Position numbers and translations under genes: made by a program. DNA of 64,000 nt, taken from the NCBI GenBank assembly GCA_963830775.1, contig CAWHNT010000012.1, positions 1 to 64,000 on the forward strand, in the 5' to 3' direction. The notes beneath the pieces are model-generated. The model saw nothing but the letters and a program-made list of their open reading frames with translations. It made no database searches and was not told where the DNA came from. This stretch comes from CAWHNT01 sp963830775. GTDB lineage: Bacteria > Pseudomonadota > Alphaproteobacteria > Geminicoccales > Geminicoccaceae. Shown one piece after another: positions 51,526 to 59,844 of the stretch; positions within the stretch are counted from its first letter, which is position 1, and each line of letters begins with the position of its first letter.

Positions 51526-52656
51526 ATGCAGGGCGTCGCTCTGAAGTGGACCGCCAGTTCGCAGCGGGATGGGGGATTGGCCGGAGTCGAGGCGTGCTCC
51601 GGCTTCTGGCGCCTGCTCCATCGGCTCGATGCCCGGCTGCGGCTCCTGCGTCAGGACCTGGCCGACCGGAGCACGCGCAAGCCGCCATGGCCGCGCCGTG
51701 CCGCCCTGCTGGCGCGCGGGTTCCTCTCCAGCCGCGACGAGGAGTACGGGCCCGGGTTCGTTCGCTGCCCGGACCTCTTTCTCAGCGACCTCACCCGGCT
51801 CGAGCACGGCGGCCGGCTTAACGCTCCCTTCGGCCCTGTCCTGGCGGACAAGCTCCTCTTCTGGGGCATGCTGCGCGGCTTCAGCGACGCGATCGCACCG
51901 GTGACGGCAATCGCCCACGGCGGGCTGCTCACCTGGCTGGAGGGCCCGCGCGCCGGCACGACGGTGCCGCTGGCCCTGGGATTGGGGACCCTCGAAGGCC
52001 GCCACGTCTTCAAGTCGCCGCGCGGCAGCATGGGGCGCTGGCTGTTCTCCTTCGAGCAGCGGGACGGCATGGCACGGGTGGACGGCGTCGATCTGCCGGT
52101 GGCGGCCCTGGCCCGGCTGTTCGCCCGCAGCGTGCTGATCGCCTGCCCCTTCGTGCAGCAGGCGGACTATGCCCAGACGATCTTCCCGCATGCCGGCAAC
52201 TCCATCCGCCTCGTCACGATGTATGACGGGCAGCGGCGGGAGGCCTTCCTCGCCGCCGCCTGCCATCGCTTCGGCCGGGCAGGGGCTGTGAGCGTCGCCG
52301 ACAACCGGAACCAGGGCGGGATCACGGCCGACCTCGACCCTTCCACCGGCGTTCTGGGCAATGCGGTCTGGTTCGAAGGCCGCAGGCGGGCCGAGGGCGC
52401 CGCTCATCCCGACACCGGCGCCCGCATCGCGGGCGTGGAGGTCCCCGGCTGGAGCCGCATCCGCGACGGTATCCTCGACCTTGCCGGCCGGGTGCCGTTC
52501 CTGCCGCATGTGGGCTGGGACGTGATCGCCACCGGCTCCGGTTTCAGCATCCTGGAAGGCAACAGCCGGCCGAGTCTCACCATCTCTCAGACCTTCCGGC
52601 CGCTCTTGGTGGATCCGCGGGTGCGGCAGTTCCTGGAGCATTATGACGTCATCTGA
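51526..52656 (+). CDS. Sugar-transfer-associated-type ATP-grasp enzyme, copy 1
   Basis: 376 residues, uninterrupted. Shows the ATP-grasp pattern of the sugar-transfer-associated family (PF14397-like): NAPFGPVLADKLLFWGMLRG, EGRHVFKSPRGSMGRWLFSF (Lys/ATP-binding loop), VLIACPFVQQADYAQTIFPH, GNSIRLVTMYDGQRREAFLA, AVSVADNRNQGGITADLDP and the metal-binding end WDVIATGSGFSILEGNSRPS. ATG 51526 is preferred (a TTG at 51514 is possible). It is closely similar over its full length to the next gene, so the pair is a tandem duplication. It probably ligates a carboxyl group to an amine or hydroxyl using ATP; the substrate is unknown. Confidence 0.72.
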   Translation: MQGVALKWTASSQRDGGLAGVEACSGFWRLLHRLDARLRLLRQDLADRSTRKPPWPRRAALLARGFLSSRDEEYGPGFVRCPDLFLSDLTRLEHGGRLNAPFGPVLADKLLFWGMLRGFSDAIAPVTAIAHGGLLTWLEGPRAGTTVPLALGLGTLEGRHVFKSPRGSMGRWLFSFEQRDGMARVDGVDLPVAALARLFARSVLIACPFVQQADYAQTIFPHAGNSIRLVTMYDGQRREAFLAAACHRFGRAGAVSVADNRNQGGITADLDPSTGVLGNAVWFEGRRRAEGAAHPDTGARIAGVEVPGWSRIRDGILDLAGRVPFLPHVGWDVIATGSGFSILEGNSRPSLTISQTFRPLLVDPRVRQFLEHYDVI

Positions 52657-52776
52657 CGCGTTGTTCGCCAGACGGGCGGGAATCGGTTCGGCGTTAGCCA
52701 CCGGATAGAGTTCTCTCAGGCATCTTGCGCGCATAAGTAGATAGTCGTATCCGACAGGCTGCATCGGGCAAAAGGG

Positions 52777-53925
52777 GTGGTCGGGTTGGCCGGACAGATG
52801 CCGGGCGCTGCCCTGGAGTGGGCTCAGCGGCCTCGTCGCCAGAAGAAGACTGCCGCAGCGCCGGCCGGCCTCTCCGGCCTGACCGACCGGCTCCTGGCCC
52901 GGCTCTCGTTCCTGCGCGAGGAGTTCGCGGATCACAGCGCGCGCAAGCCGCCCTGGCCCAGTCGGGCGGGCCTGCTCGGCAAGGGCTTCCTCGCCACCCG
53001 CCGCGAGACCTATGGGCCGGCCCTGGAACAGCATCCCGAGCTCTATCTCAGCGACCTTGCCCGGACCGAGCATGGCGAGCGCTACAACGCCCCTTTCACC
53101 ATCGTCCTCCAGGACAAGCTCATCTTCTGGGGCATGATGCGGGGCCTGAGCGACGCCGTAGCACCGGTGGCGGCGCTCATCCACGGCTCGCTCCTCACCT
53201 GGCTCGAGGGACCGCGGGCCGGGACCACCCAGCCCTTGCGGGAGGGGCTCGAGGCGCTCGAAGGCCGGCACGTCCTGAAGTCGCCGCGCGGCAGCCGCGG
53301 CCGACATATCTTCGCACTGGAGCAGCGGGCCGGAGTTGCCACGGTGGATGGTGTCGACCTCCCGGTCGCCAAGCTGGCCGAGCTCTTCGCCGGCAGCATC
53401 CTGATCGTCTGCCCGTTCGTGCAGCAGGCGCCCTACGCGGAACGGATCTTCCCCCGGACCGCGAACTCGGTCCGGCTCTTGACCATCTTCGACGACGAGC
53501 GTCGCGAGCCGTTCCTGGCCGCCGTATGCCATCGGTTCGGCCGGGCCGGTGCCGTGAGCATCGCCGACAACTGGGACCGTGGCGGCCTGCTGGCCGATCT
53601 CGATCCCGAGACGGGCGTGCTGGGCCAGGCCGTCTGGCTCGATGCGGAAGGCAGGCGCGGCGAGGGTACGGCACACCCCGACAGCGGCGCCCGCATCACC
53701 GGCGTGGCAGTGGAGAGCTGGCCACGGATCCGCAGCGGCATCCTCGATCTTGCGGCCCGGGTGCCTTTCCTGCCGGTCATCGGATGGGACGTGGTCGCCA
53801 CCGCCGGGGGCTACAGCATCCTGGAGGGCAATGGCCGGCCCGGCCTGACCAGCGTCCAGGCCTTTCGCCCGCTTCTGGCCAACCCACGCGTGCGGCGGTG
53901 CATGGGGCGCCGTGGCTTCATCTGA
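52777..53925 (+). CDS. Sugar-transfer-associated-type ATP-grasp enzyme, copy 2
   Basis: 382 residues, uninterrupted, paralogue of the preceding gene in the same order: NAPFTIVLQDKLIFWGMMRG, EGRHVLKSPRGSRGRHIFAL, ILIVCPFVQQAPYAERIFPR, NSVRLLTIFDDERREPFLAA, AVSIADNWDRGGLLADLDPE, WDVVATAGGYSILEGNGRPG. Conserved lysines, the GGLxADLDP turn and the LEGNxRP metal loop are kept in both copies, so both should be active. Start GTG 52777 (alternative ATG 52798). Its end overlaps the PqqD-kinase gene by 14 bp, which ties it to the peptide-modification genes. Confidence 0.72.
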   Translation: MVGLAGQMPGAALEWAQRPRRQKKTAAAPAGLSGLTDRLLARLSFLREEFADHSARKPPWPSRAGLLGKGFLATRRETYGPALEQHPELYLSDLARTEHGERYNAPFTIVLQDKLIFWGMMRGLSDAVAPVAALIHGSLLTWLEGPRAGTTQPLREGLEALEGRHVLKSPRGSRGRHIFALEQRAGVATVDGVDLPVAKLAELFAGSILIVCPFVQQAPYAERIFPRTANSVRLLTIFDDERREPFLAAVCHRFGRAGAVSIADNWDRGGLLADLDPETGVLGQAVWLDAEGRRGEGTAHPDSGARITGVAVESWPRIRSGILDLAARVPFLPVIGWDVVATAGGYSILEGNGRPGLTSVQAFRPLLANPRVRRCMGRRGFI

Positions 53926-55075
53926 GGCGGAGCCCGAGCTCACGGCGGCACAGCGGTGCAAGCGCGCCCGGGTCGGCGACAGCGTGCTCATGCTGGACGA
54001 GGCGGGCTCGCAGCTGGTGCTGCTCAGCCCCGTGGCAGGGGTCGTGCTCGAGGGGATCGAGGCCGGCCTGAGCCCGGATGCCATGGCGGCCTCGATCGCC
54101 GCCCGGTTCGGGCTCCAGGAGGAGGTGGTCCTGGGCGAGGTCGACCACCTGCTTGCGGTCTTGCGCCCGGGCAGCCCGCCTGTCGCCACGGCCGGCCCCC
54201 GGACCGCCGACCCCGCCTCGGGCGAGGCAGCGACGCTCGACGAGCTTTTGGAGATCGCCGGCCGGCTCGTCCGCGTACGCTGTGTCGGCAGCCCGGCGGA
54301 TCTGCGGCTGCTCGACAAGCTGCGGCACCGCCGGGTCGAGGCCGGCCAAGCCGACGTCACGCTCGCCATCGTGGGCACCGAGCGCCGGCGCGGCCTGGCC
54401 CTGCTCCGTGAAGGCATGCGCCCGGTCCACGCCGCCACGCGTCGCGAGCTTGCGGGCCATCTCTACCAGGCGCTGATCGAGGCGGCGCACCCGGACCGGC
54501 AGTTCCTCGTCTTCCTGCATGCCGGAGCGGTCGTCAGTAAGGGGCGCAGCGTGCTCCTGGCCGGGGCCAGCGGCAGCGGCAAGAGCACGCTGACAGCCCG
54601 CCTGGTCGTCGCCGGTGCCGCCTATCTGAGCGACGAGCTCGTGGGCGTCACGGCCGACGAACTTGCCTTGTGCCCGTTGCCGACGGCCCTGTCGCTGAAG
54701 CCTGCCGGCTGGCCGGCGGCCTCGGCGCTGCTGACGACAGCGCTCGCCGGCCGCGACCTGCCGCAGACCCGGCGCGGCGTGCGCCACCTCGATCCGGCCA
54801 CCCTGGGGAACGTGGCCGCGCAGGGGCCAGCCGCCAGCGCCATCGTCTTCCCGCACTTCCAGACCGGAGCTGCCGGCCTGGCGCGGCGGCTGAGCCCCGA
54901 GCAGTGCCTCCAGCGGCTGCTCGAGGATGGGCTCGGCATCGGCGCGCCGCTCCTGCCGTGCCTGCCGCAGCGGCTGGTGGCCTGGCTGGACCGCCTGCCG
55001 GCCTGGGAGCTCACTTACGGCGACGGGGCCTGGGCGCGGCGCTGGGTCGAGGAGCTGCTCGATGCGGGACCGTGA
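53912..55075 (+). CDS. PqqD-like peptide-binding domain fused to HPr-kinase-like domain
   Basis: 387 residues, uninterrupted. Residues ~10-90 are a PqqD/RRE fold: VGDSVLMLDEAGSQLVLLSP, VAGVVLEGIEAGLSPDAMAA and LGEVDHLLAVLRP. The C-terminal part is HPr-kinase-like with P-loop VLLAGASGSGKSTLTARLVV and AAYLSDELVGVTADELALCP (the Asp/Glu metal region after the P-loop). PqqD folds hold peptide leaders; HprK-like kinases phosphorylate Ser or similar. Such pairs, called HPr-related kinase systems, are known from proteobacterial peptide clusters. GTG 53912 overlaps the ATP-grasp gene. The fusion brings leader recognition and phosphoryl transfer into one protein. Confidence 0.75.
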   Translation: MASSEAEPELTAAQRCKRARVGDSVLMLDEAGSQLVLLSPVAGVVLEGIEAGLSPDAMAASIAARFGLQEEVVLGEVDHLLAVLRPGSPPVATAGPRTADPASGEAATLDELLEIAGRLVRVRCVGSPADLRLLDKLRHRRVEAGQADVTLAIVGTERRRGLALLREGMRPVHAATRRELAGHLYQALIEAAHPDRQFLVFLHAGAVVSKGRSVLLAGASGSGKSTLTARLVVAGAAYLSDELVGVTADELALCPLPTALSLKPAGWPAASALLTTALAGRDLPQTRRGVRHLDPATLGNVAAQGPAASAIVFPHFQTGAAGLARRLSPEQCLQRLLEDGLGIGAPLLPCLPQRLVAWLDRLPAWELTYGDGAWARRWVEELLDAGP

Positions 55076-56180
55076 GCTGCTGGCCTCGCTCTGCGCCGCC
55101 ACGGGCTTCGGGCCCACCGCTGCCTGGGCCGCCCGCTTCCGGCAACCCGACTTCCCCTGGGAGCGCTTCGTCGCCCTGGCCAGCCACTTCAAGCTGACCC
55201 CGGTCCTGCATTGGCGCCTCGGCGAGCGCGGACTTGCGGGCAGCGTCCCGGCCGAGGTGCTGGCCTATTTCGAGGCCGCGGGCAGCCTGATGCGCGACCG
55301 GAACCGGCGCGAGCTGCAGCAGCTCGGGCGCGTCGCCCGCAGCCTCAATCGCTGCGGGGTACGTCCGGTGCTCCTCAAGGGTGCCGCCTCGCTGGTGGCC
55401 GGCACCTACCCGGAGTCCGCAGGGCGCTTCCTCTCCGACATCGATCTGCTTGTTCCGCAGGGTGCCATCGAGGAGTGTGTCACGGTTCTGGAGGCGGCAG
55501 GCTATCGCGCCGATCCGGCCACGGTCGGCAGGTTCCGGCAGCGCCGGGCCTGCTTCCATCACTATCCGCGCCTCTTCCATCCGCAGGAGCCCGCCGGGAT
55601 CGAGCTGCACATCGCGCTCGGCAGGGGAGAGACCCTGCCCAGGGCGGCCGAGGTCCTTTCCGATGCCGTCGCCCAGAGCTGGCGAGGGGCAGAGCTCAGC
55701 CTGCCGGCGCCACGGCATCGGCTCTTGCACTGTGCGCTGCACGGCCTGCGCGACTACCGGGCGGGCCAGCCCATTGCGCTGCGACAGCTGCTCGAGTTCT
55801 GCCTGATCAGGCAAGCCTGGCCCGAGCCGTGGCGGCCGTCCTGCCGCAGGCAGGCGCAGGCACTCCGTCGCTACGGAGCCTTTGCCCAGCTCCTGCTGGG
55901 CTTTGCCGATCCGCAGGCCGGGCCGGCGGGCGCCCTCGACCGGGTGCGCGTGGCCGCGCATCTCGTCCGTCTGATCGAGCTGCCCTGGCTCGGAGCTATG
56001 GCCACGGCGCTGGCGCTGCCGGGCCAGCTGCTCCCGATCCTCATGGCTCAGCCCTCGTCCCTCGCCCGCCTGACGCGCGCCGCCTTTTACCGCGACCGCA
56101 TGGGCGAGCTCAGGCGTGCGGGCCGGGGACCCGCCCGGCGAATCGGACGTCGGACGGACGCTCACCAGCTCCATCCTTGA
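55062..56180 (+). CDS. Nucleotidyltransferase-family protein (NTP_transf_5)
   Basis: 372 residues, uninterrupted. Early helical part (WERFVALASHFKLTPVLHWR), then the nucleotidyltransferase core: GVRPVLLKGAASLVAGTYPE, FLSDIDLLVPQGAIEECVTV (Asp-x-Asp metal pair), CFHHYPRLFHPQEPAGIELH (third acidic strand, H-x-I) and a helical C-terminus. It belongs to the PF14907-type family that regularly neighbours PqqD and HprK-like genes. It would transfer NMP to a protein or peptide or a small molecule; the acceptor is unknown. ATG 55062 has ggagctgctcg upstream and overlaps the previous stop. Confidence 0.75.
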   Translation: MRDRELLASLCAATGFGPTAAWAARFRQPDFPWERFVALASHFKLTPVLHWRLGERGLAGSVPAEVLAYFEAAGSLMRDRNRRELQQLGRVARSLNRCGVRPVLLKGAASLVAGTYPESAGRFLSDIDLLVPQGAIEECVTVLEAAGYRADPATVGRFRQRRACFHHYPRLFHPQEPAGIELHIALGRGETLPRAAEVLSDAVAQSWRGAELSLPAPRHRLLHCALHGLRDYRAGQPIALRQLLEFCLIRQAWPEPWRPSCRRQAQALRRYGAFAQLLLGFADPQAGPAGALDRVRVAAHLVRLIELPWLGAMATALALPGQLLPILMAQPSSLARLTRAAFYRDRMGELRRAGRGPARRIGRRTDAHQLHP

Positions 56181-56243
56181 CTTCCAGCCCGCAATGCCTT
56201 TTCCATCACGTCATGGTTGATAACGGACGGGAAAGAGCACGCC

Positions 56244-56429
56244 ATGGATGAGAAAGCCGTGGAGACCAGGACGGACGATCCCGGCCTGCCGGAGGCCCTC
56301 GACGACGAGGCGGCCGAGCTTCGCCGTCGCGAGCTGCTGGAGCGCCTGGGCCAGCTCGCCGCCTACACGACACCGGTGATGCTCGCGATGATGAGCACGG
56401 CCCGGCCGGCGGCAGCCTCCGAGACCTAG
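56244..56429 (+). CDS. 61-residue peptide, candidate substrate of the cluster
   Basis: MDEKAVETRTDDPGLPEALD, then DEAAELRRRELLERLGQLAA, then YTTPVMLAMMSTARPAAASE and T. A highly acidic first half (leader-like) is followed by an RRRELLERLG basic helix and a small hydrophobic, Ala/Met/Ser/Thr-rich end. No enzyme fold is possible at this size. ATG 56244 has gggaaagag upstream; ATG 56217 is less likely. Sitting between the nucleotidyltransferase and the third ATP-grasp enzyme, with a PqqD domain next door, it is the best candidate precursor or carrier peptide. That role is inferred from context only. Confidence 0.6.
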   Translation: MDEKAVETRTDDPGLPEALDDEAAELRRRELLERLGQLAAYTTPVMLAMMSTARPAAASET

Positions 56430-56444
56430 CGGCCGCCCTCGTCG

Positions 56445-57506
56445 ATGGCGGACGGCAATCCGGTCGGGCTCGAGCCCGGCGACTTTCACGCGCTCTGCCT
56501 CCAGCAGGCGGCGATCGAGCGCGGTGTGCCGCACGTCTTCGGCCGGCTGCCGAAACGGCCAGGCCGTGAGCCCAGGCTGTGGCTGCGCCTGCAGCCCGGC
56601 CGCCGCTGCTACTTCTACAGCTATGGCTCCCTGCGCCACGGAGACCCGGCACAGCCTGAGATGATCGGCGACTATCTGAACGGCGATGCCGTCCCGCTGC
56701 TCTTCGACAAGAACCTGACCAAGGCCCTGCTGCGAACGGCGGGCCTGTCGACGCCCCTGGGCAGCGTCTTCGGCCCGAGCGGCCTGGGGGCCGCCCTGGC
56801 CTTCTTCCGCTGGCTCGGCCGTCCGGTCTGCCTCAAGCCCAACGAGGGCAGGAAGGGCGAGCTCGCCTTTCCGGTGGTGCGCGACGAGCAGGCGCTCGAG
56901 GCCGCGTTCACGCGGATCATCGCCGCCGGCAAGGAGGTGCTGGTCGAGGAAAGCGTGCCGGGCGAGGTGGTCCGCTTCTTCTATGTCCGGCCCAGGGTGG
57001 TGGCGATCAAGCACAGCCGCTGCGCCAGTGTCGTGGGCGACGGCAGGCGCAGCATCGCTGAGCTCATCGCTGCCAAGAACCGGCGCCGTTCCGAACGTCG
57101 GCTGCCGGGCCATATGCCGATCGTGCTGGATGAGGACCTGCTGGCCTTCCTCGCAGGGGAGGGGCGAGCCCTGGGCGATGTCCCGGCCCCAGGCCAGCGT
57201 GTGCCGCTCAGCGCCACTTCGAACGGTGCCACGGGTGCCGACAGCATCGAGTGCGCTGCCTCGACCCATCCCAGCTATGCCGCCCTGGTCGAGAAGGCCT
57301 GTGCGGTGATCCCCGACCTCGCGATCACCGCGGCCGACGTGATGGTCCGCGACCGCACGGCACCGGCGACACCCGACAACTACGCGATCCTGGAGCTCAA
57401 CGGCTCCCCGGGCGTGCTCCCCTACCATTTCCCCTGGCGCGGCCGCCCCCAGGACGTGAGCGGCGCCATCCTCGACTATCTCGTCCGGGACGCCCAGGCG
57501 GCCTGA
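56445..57506 (+). CDS. Cyanophycin-synthetase-like ATP-grasp ligase
   Basis: 353 residues, uninterrupted. An ATP-grasp fold distinct from the two upstream paralogues: GDAVPLLFDKNLTKALLRTA, GLSTPLGSVFGPSGLGAALA, GRPVCLKPNEGRKGELAFPV, VLVEESVPGEVVRFFYVRPR, VVAIKHSRCASVVGDGRRSI (resembles the cyanophycin synthetase/glutathione synthase VGDG region), and the metal end NYAILELNGSPGVLPYHFPW. It probably joins an amino acid or acid to an amine via an acyl phosphate. ATG 56445 starts 15 bp after the peptide gene, so the two are very likely expressed together. Confidence 0.75.
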   Translation: MADGNPVGLEPGDFHALCLQQAAIERGVPHVFGRLPKRPGREPRLWLRLQPGRRCYFYSYGSLRHGDPAQPEMIGDYLNGDAVPLLFDKNLTKALLRTAGLSTPLGSVFGPSGLGAALAFFRWLGRPVCLKPNEGRKGELAFPVVRDEQALEAAFTRIIAAGKEVLVEESVPGEVVRFFYVRPRVVAIKHSRCASVVGDGRRSIAELIAAKNRRRSERRLPGHMPIVLDEDLLAFLAGEGRALGDVPAPGQRVPLSATSNGATGADSIECAASTHPSYAALVEKACAVIPDLAITAADVMVRDRTAPATPDNYAILELNGSPGVLPYHFPWRGRPQDVSGAILDYLVRDAQAA

Positions 57507-57518
57507 CCGGCCACGGCC

Positions 57519-58308
57519 TCAGGCGACCAGGCGCAGCAGCGCCGGCGCGCTGTCCAGGGCCACGTCGCGCCGGACGACGACGCCGTTGCGCTGGAACCAG
57601 TCGACATCGGCGGTCCAGGTATGATGCGAGGTGGCGAAGCGCCGCTCGACGAAGTGCCGGCGCGAGGTGGCGTAGAGGCGATGGCCCGCGGCCCGGCAGT
57701 CCTCGAGAAAGGCGGTGTCGGAGCCGACGGCGAGCGGCCGGAAGCCCACCTCCCGGGCGAGTGCGGTCGAGAGCAGCAGCGTGGGCCCCGCCAGGTAGTC
57801 CTGCTCGTGGTGGCAGGCGCCGGGCCAGATGATCAGGAGCTCGCCCGTGAGCACGAGCTGGACATAGACCTCCATCTTCCCGATCACCTCGCCCATGCCG
57901 GCCTGGAATGCGGCCACGGCCTCGCCCAGATAGGCCGGCCCGTAGAGGTCGTCGTCATCGACCTTGGCGACCAGCTCGCCCCGCGCCGCGTCGATCCCGG
58001 CGTTCATGCACTCGCCCAGCGTCCAGGCCGCAGGCGCCTCGAGCACCCGGGCGGCGGAGCTCGCCAGCGCCGCGCGGGCGGCCGGCGGCAGCGATGCTTC
58101 GGCATGCCCGTGCAGTACGACGACGAGCTCGGTGCGCCGATAGGTGCTGGGCCGCCATCATCCCGACGATCCCGGCCAGGAACGCGGGCCGGCGGGTGAC
58201 CAGGATGAGGCTCACCAGGGGCTCGTGACGGGTGCTGCAGGTGCCGGCTGCGGTCTTACCGGGTTCCATCGGCCTGCTCACTCGCCTAGATTGATTAATC
58301 TCTGTCAT
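57519..58308 (-). CDS. Family 2-like glycosyltransferase (frameshift)
   Basis: About 262 residues. PLVSLILVTRRPAFLAGIVG (Rossmann-like start), then after a frame change near 58144 LEAPAAWTLGECMNAGIDAA, RGELVAKVDDDDLYGPAYLG (DDDD: the DxD-type metal site of GT-A enzymes), LIIWPGACHHEQDYLAGPTL and the acceptor-side EDCRAAGHRLYATSRRHFVE. It is cytosolic, with no membrane segment. ATG 58308; a later ATG (58269) is also possible. It is convergent with the peptide/ATP-grasp operon (12 bp gap) and may decorate its product, or be independent. Confidence 0.7.
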
Positions 58309-58661
58309 GAGCTACTCTCACTAGGCGCGGGGATCAAGCCGAGGAAGCCATATGCTGCCGATGAGGGCCCGGAGAGCAGCGGGAGCGGGCGCGCCAAGCG
58401 AATCGAGCTGTCGAGCAGCGTCGGCGGCTGATCCGCCGCATCGCTGCCGCGGCCATGGCCCCGGCCGTCATCGCCACCATCGCCGGCCACCCACGACCGG
58501 CTCGCGCCCGGCCGTGAGCTGCGGCCGGGACTGATTGCTGGGCGGCCGCCAGCTTTCGAGTGACGGCCATCTCCCGGCGGCGATCGTGAGCCTGTAGAAC
58601 CGCTCCCACGGGCCGATCAGCCCGGGCCGCCTATATACGGGCGGAGTGCAGACGGGAGCGC
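58309..58661 (+). other. Intergenic region with a degenerate peptide-like reading frame
   Basis: About 350 bp between the glycosyltransferase and gcdH starts. Two overlapping + frames give GIKPRKPYAADEGPESSGSG then RAKRIELSSSVGG (to about 58430) and, one frame away, EQRRRLIRRIAAAAMAPAVI then ATIAGHPRPARARP (to 58516). The second resembles the RRRELLERLG…TPVMLAMM end of the 61-residue peptide: basic helix then a small hydrophobic tail. No good start joins them, so this may be a decayed or frame-broken second peptide gene. Promoters for gcdH should also lie here (gggag ribosome site near 58655). Confidence 0.35.
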
Positions 58662-58667
58662 ATGATC

Positions 58668-59844
58668 ATGGCCGCGTTCGACTGGCTCGACCCCTTCCAC
58701 CTCGCCGAGCAGCTGACGGATGACGAGCGGCAGGTGCAGCAGGCGGCGCATGAGTATTGTCAGGGCCGGCTCATGCCGCGGATCCTGGAGGCGAACCGGC
58801 ATGAGCGGTTCGATCGCGGGATCATCACCGAGATGGGCGAGCTCGGGTTTCTCGGGCCCACGATCCCGGAGGAGTATGGCGGGGCGGGGGCGGGCTACGT
58901 CAGCTATGGGCTGATCGCGCGCGAGGTCGAGCGGGTCGACAGCGGCTATCGCTCGGCCATGAGCGTGCAGTCCTCGCTGGTGATGCACCCGATCCATGCC
59001 TACGGCGACGAGGCGCAGCGGCGGAAGTACCTGCCGAAGCTCGCGAGCGGCGAATGGGTCGGCTGCTTCGGCCTCACCGAGCCGGACCACGGCTCGGACC
59101 CGGGCGGCATGCGGACCCGGGCGCGCAAGGTGGATGGCGGCTACCGGATTCTCGGGCGCGAAGAACTGGATCACCAACAGCCCGATCGCCGATGTCATGA
59201 TCGTCTGGGCCAAGGACGATGCGGGTGACATTCGCGGCTTCATCCTCGAGCGCGGGATGAAGGGGCTGGAGACGCCCAAGATCGAGGGCAAGTTCTCGCT
59301 TCGGGCCTCGACCACCGGCATGATCATGATGGACGAGGTGCTGGTGCCGGAGGACAGCCTTCTGCCCAACGTCAAGGGGCTCAAGGGGCCGTTCGGCTGC
59401 CTCAACCGGGCGCGCTACGGCATCGGCTGGGGGACCATGGGGGCGGCCGAGTTCTGCTGGCACCGGGCTCGCGACTACACGCTGGAGCGAAAGCAGTTCG
59501 GCCGGCCGCTGGCGGCCAACCAGCTGATCCAGAAGAAGCTCGCCGACATGCAGACCGAGATCGCGCTGGGGCTGCAGGCGGCGCTGCGCACCGGGCGCCT
59601 GCTGGAGGAGGGGAAGGCGGCACCGGAGCTGATCTCGCTCATCAAGCGCAACAATTGCGGCAAGGCGCTGGACATCGCCCGGACGGCACGGGACATGCAC
59701 GGCGGCAACGGCATCAGCGACGAGTACCACGTGATCCGGCACGTCATGAACCTCGAGGCTGTGAACACCTACGAGGGCACGCACGACATCCACGCCCTGA
59801 TCCTGGGCCGTGCCCAGACCGGCATCCAGGCCTTCAGCGCCTGA
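58668..59844 (+). CDS. gcdH: Glutaryl-CoA dehydrogenase (one frameshift)
   Basis: About 392 residues, FAD-dependent, converting glutaryl-CoA to crotonyl-CoA + CO2 in lysine/tryptophan or aromatic breakdown. GCDH-specific blocks: GPTIPEEYGGAGAGYVSYGL, VDSGYRSAMSVQSSLVMHPI, WVGCFGLTEPDHGSDPGGMR (catalytic-side loop), MDEVLVPEDSLLPNV, GIGWGTMGAAEFCWHRARDY, LERKQFGRPLAANQLIQKKL, and the diagnostic end NTYEGTHDIHALILGRAQTG, where Glu is the catalytic base. One extra G near 59155 breaks the frame. ATG 58668 is better spaced from gggag than 58662. Confidence 0.88.

Noticed and set aside
51322..54438. A 1038-residue minus-strand open frame opposite the ATP-grasp genes
   Set aside because: It is antisense to genes with clear motifs and ribosome sites, has no recognisable domain, and long antisense frames are expected at this GC content.
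51526..58308. Lasso peptide or lanthipeptide cluster
   Set aside because: No asparagine-synthetase-like cyclase, transglutaminase-like protease, LanM/LanB/C or dedicated exporter is present. The PqqD domain is fused to a kinase instead.
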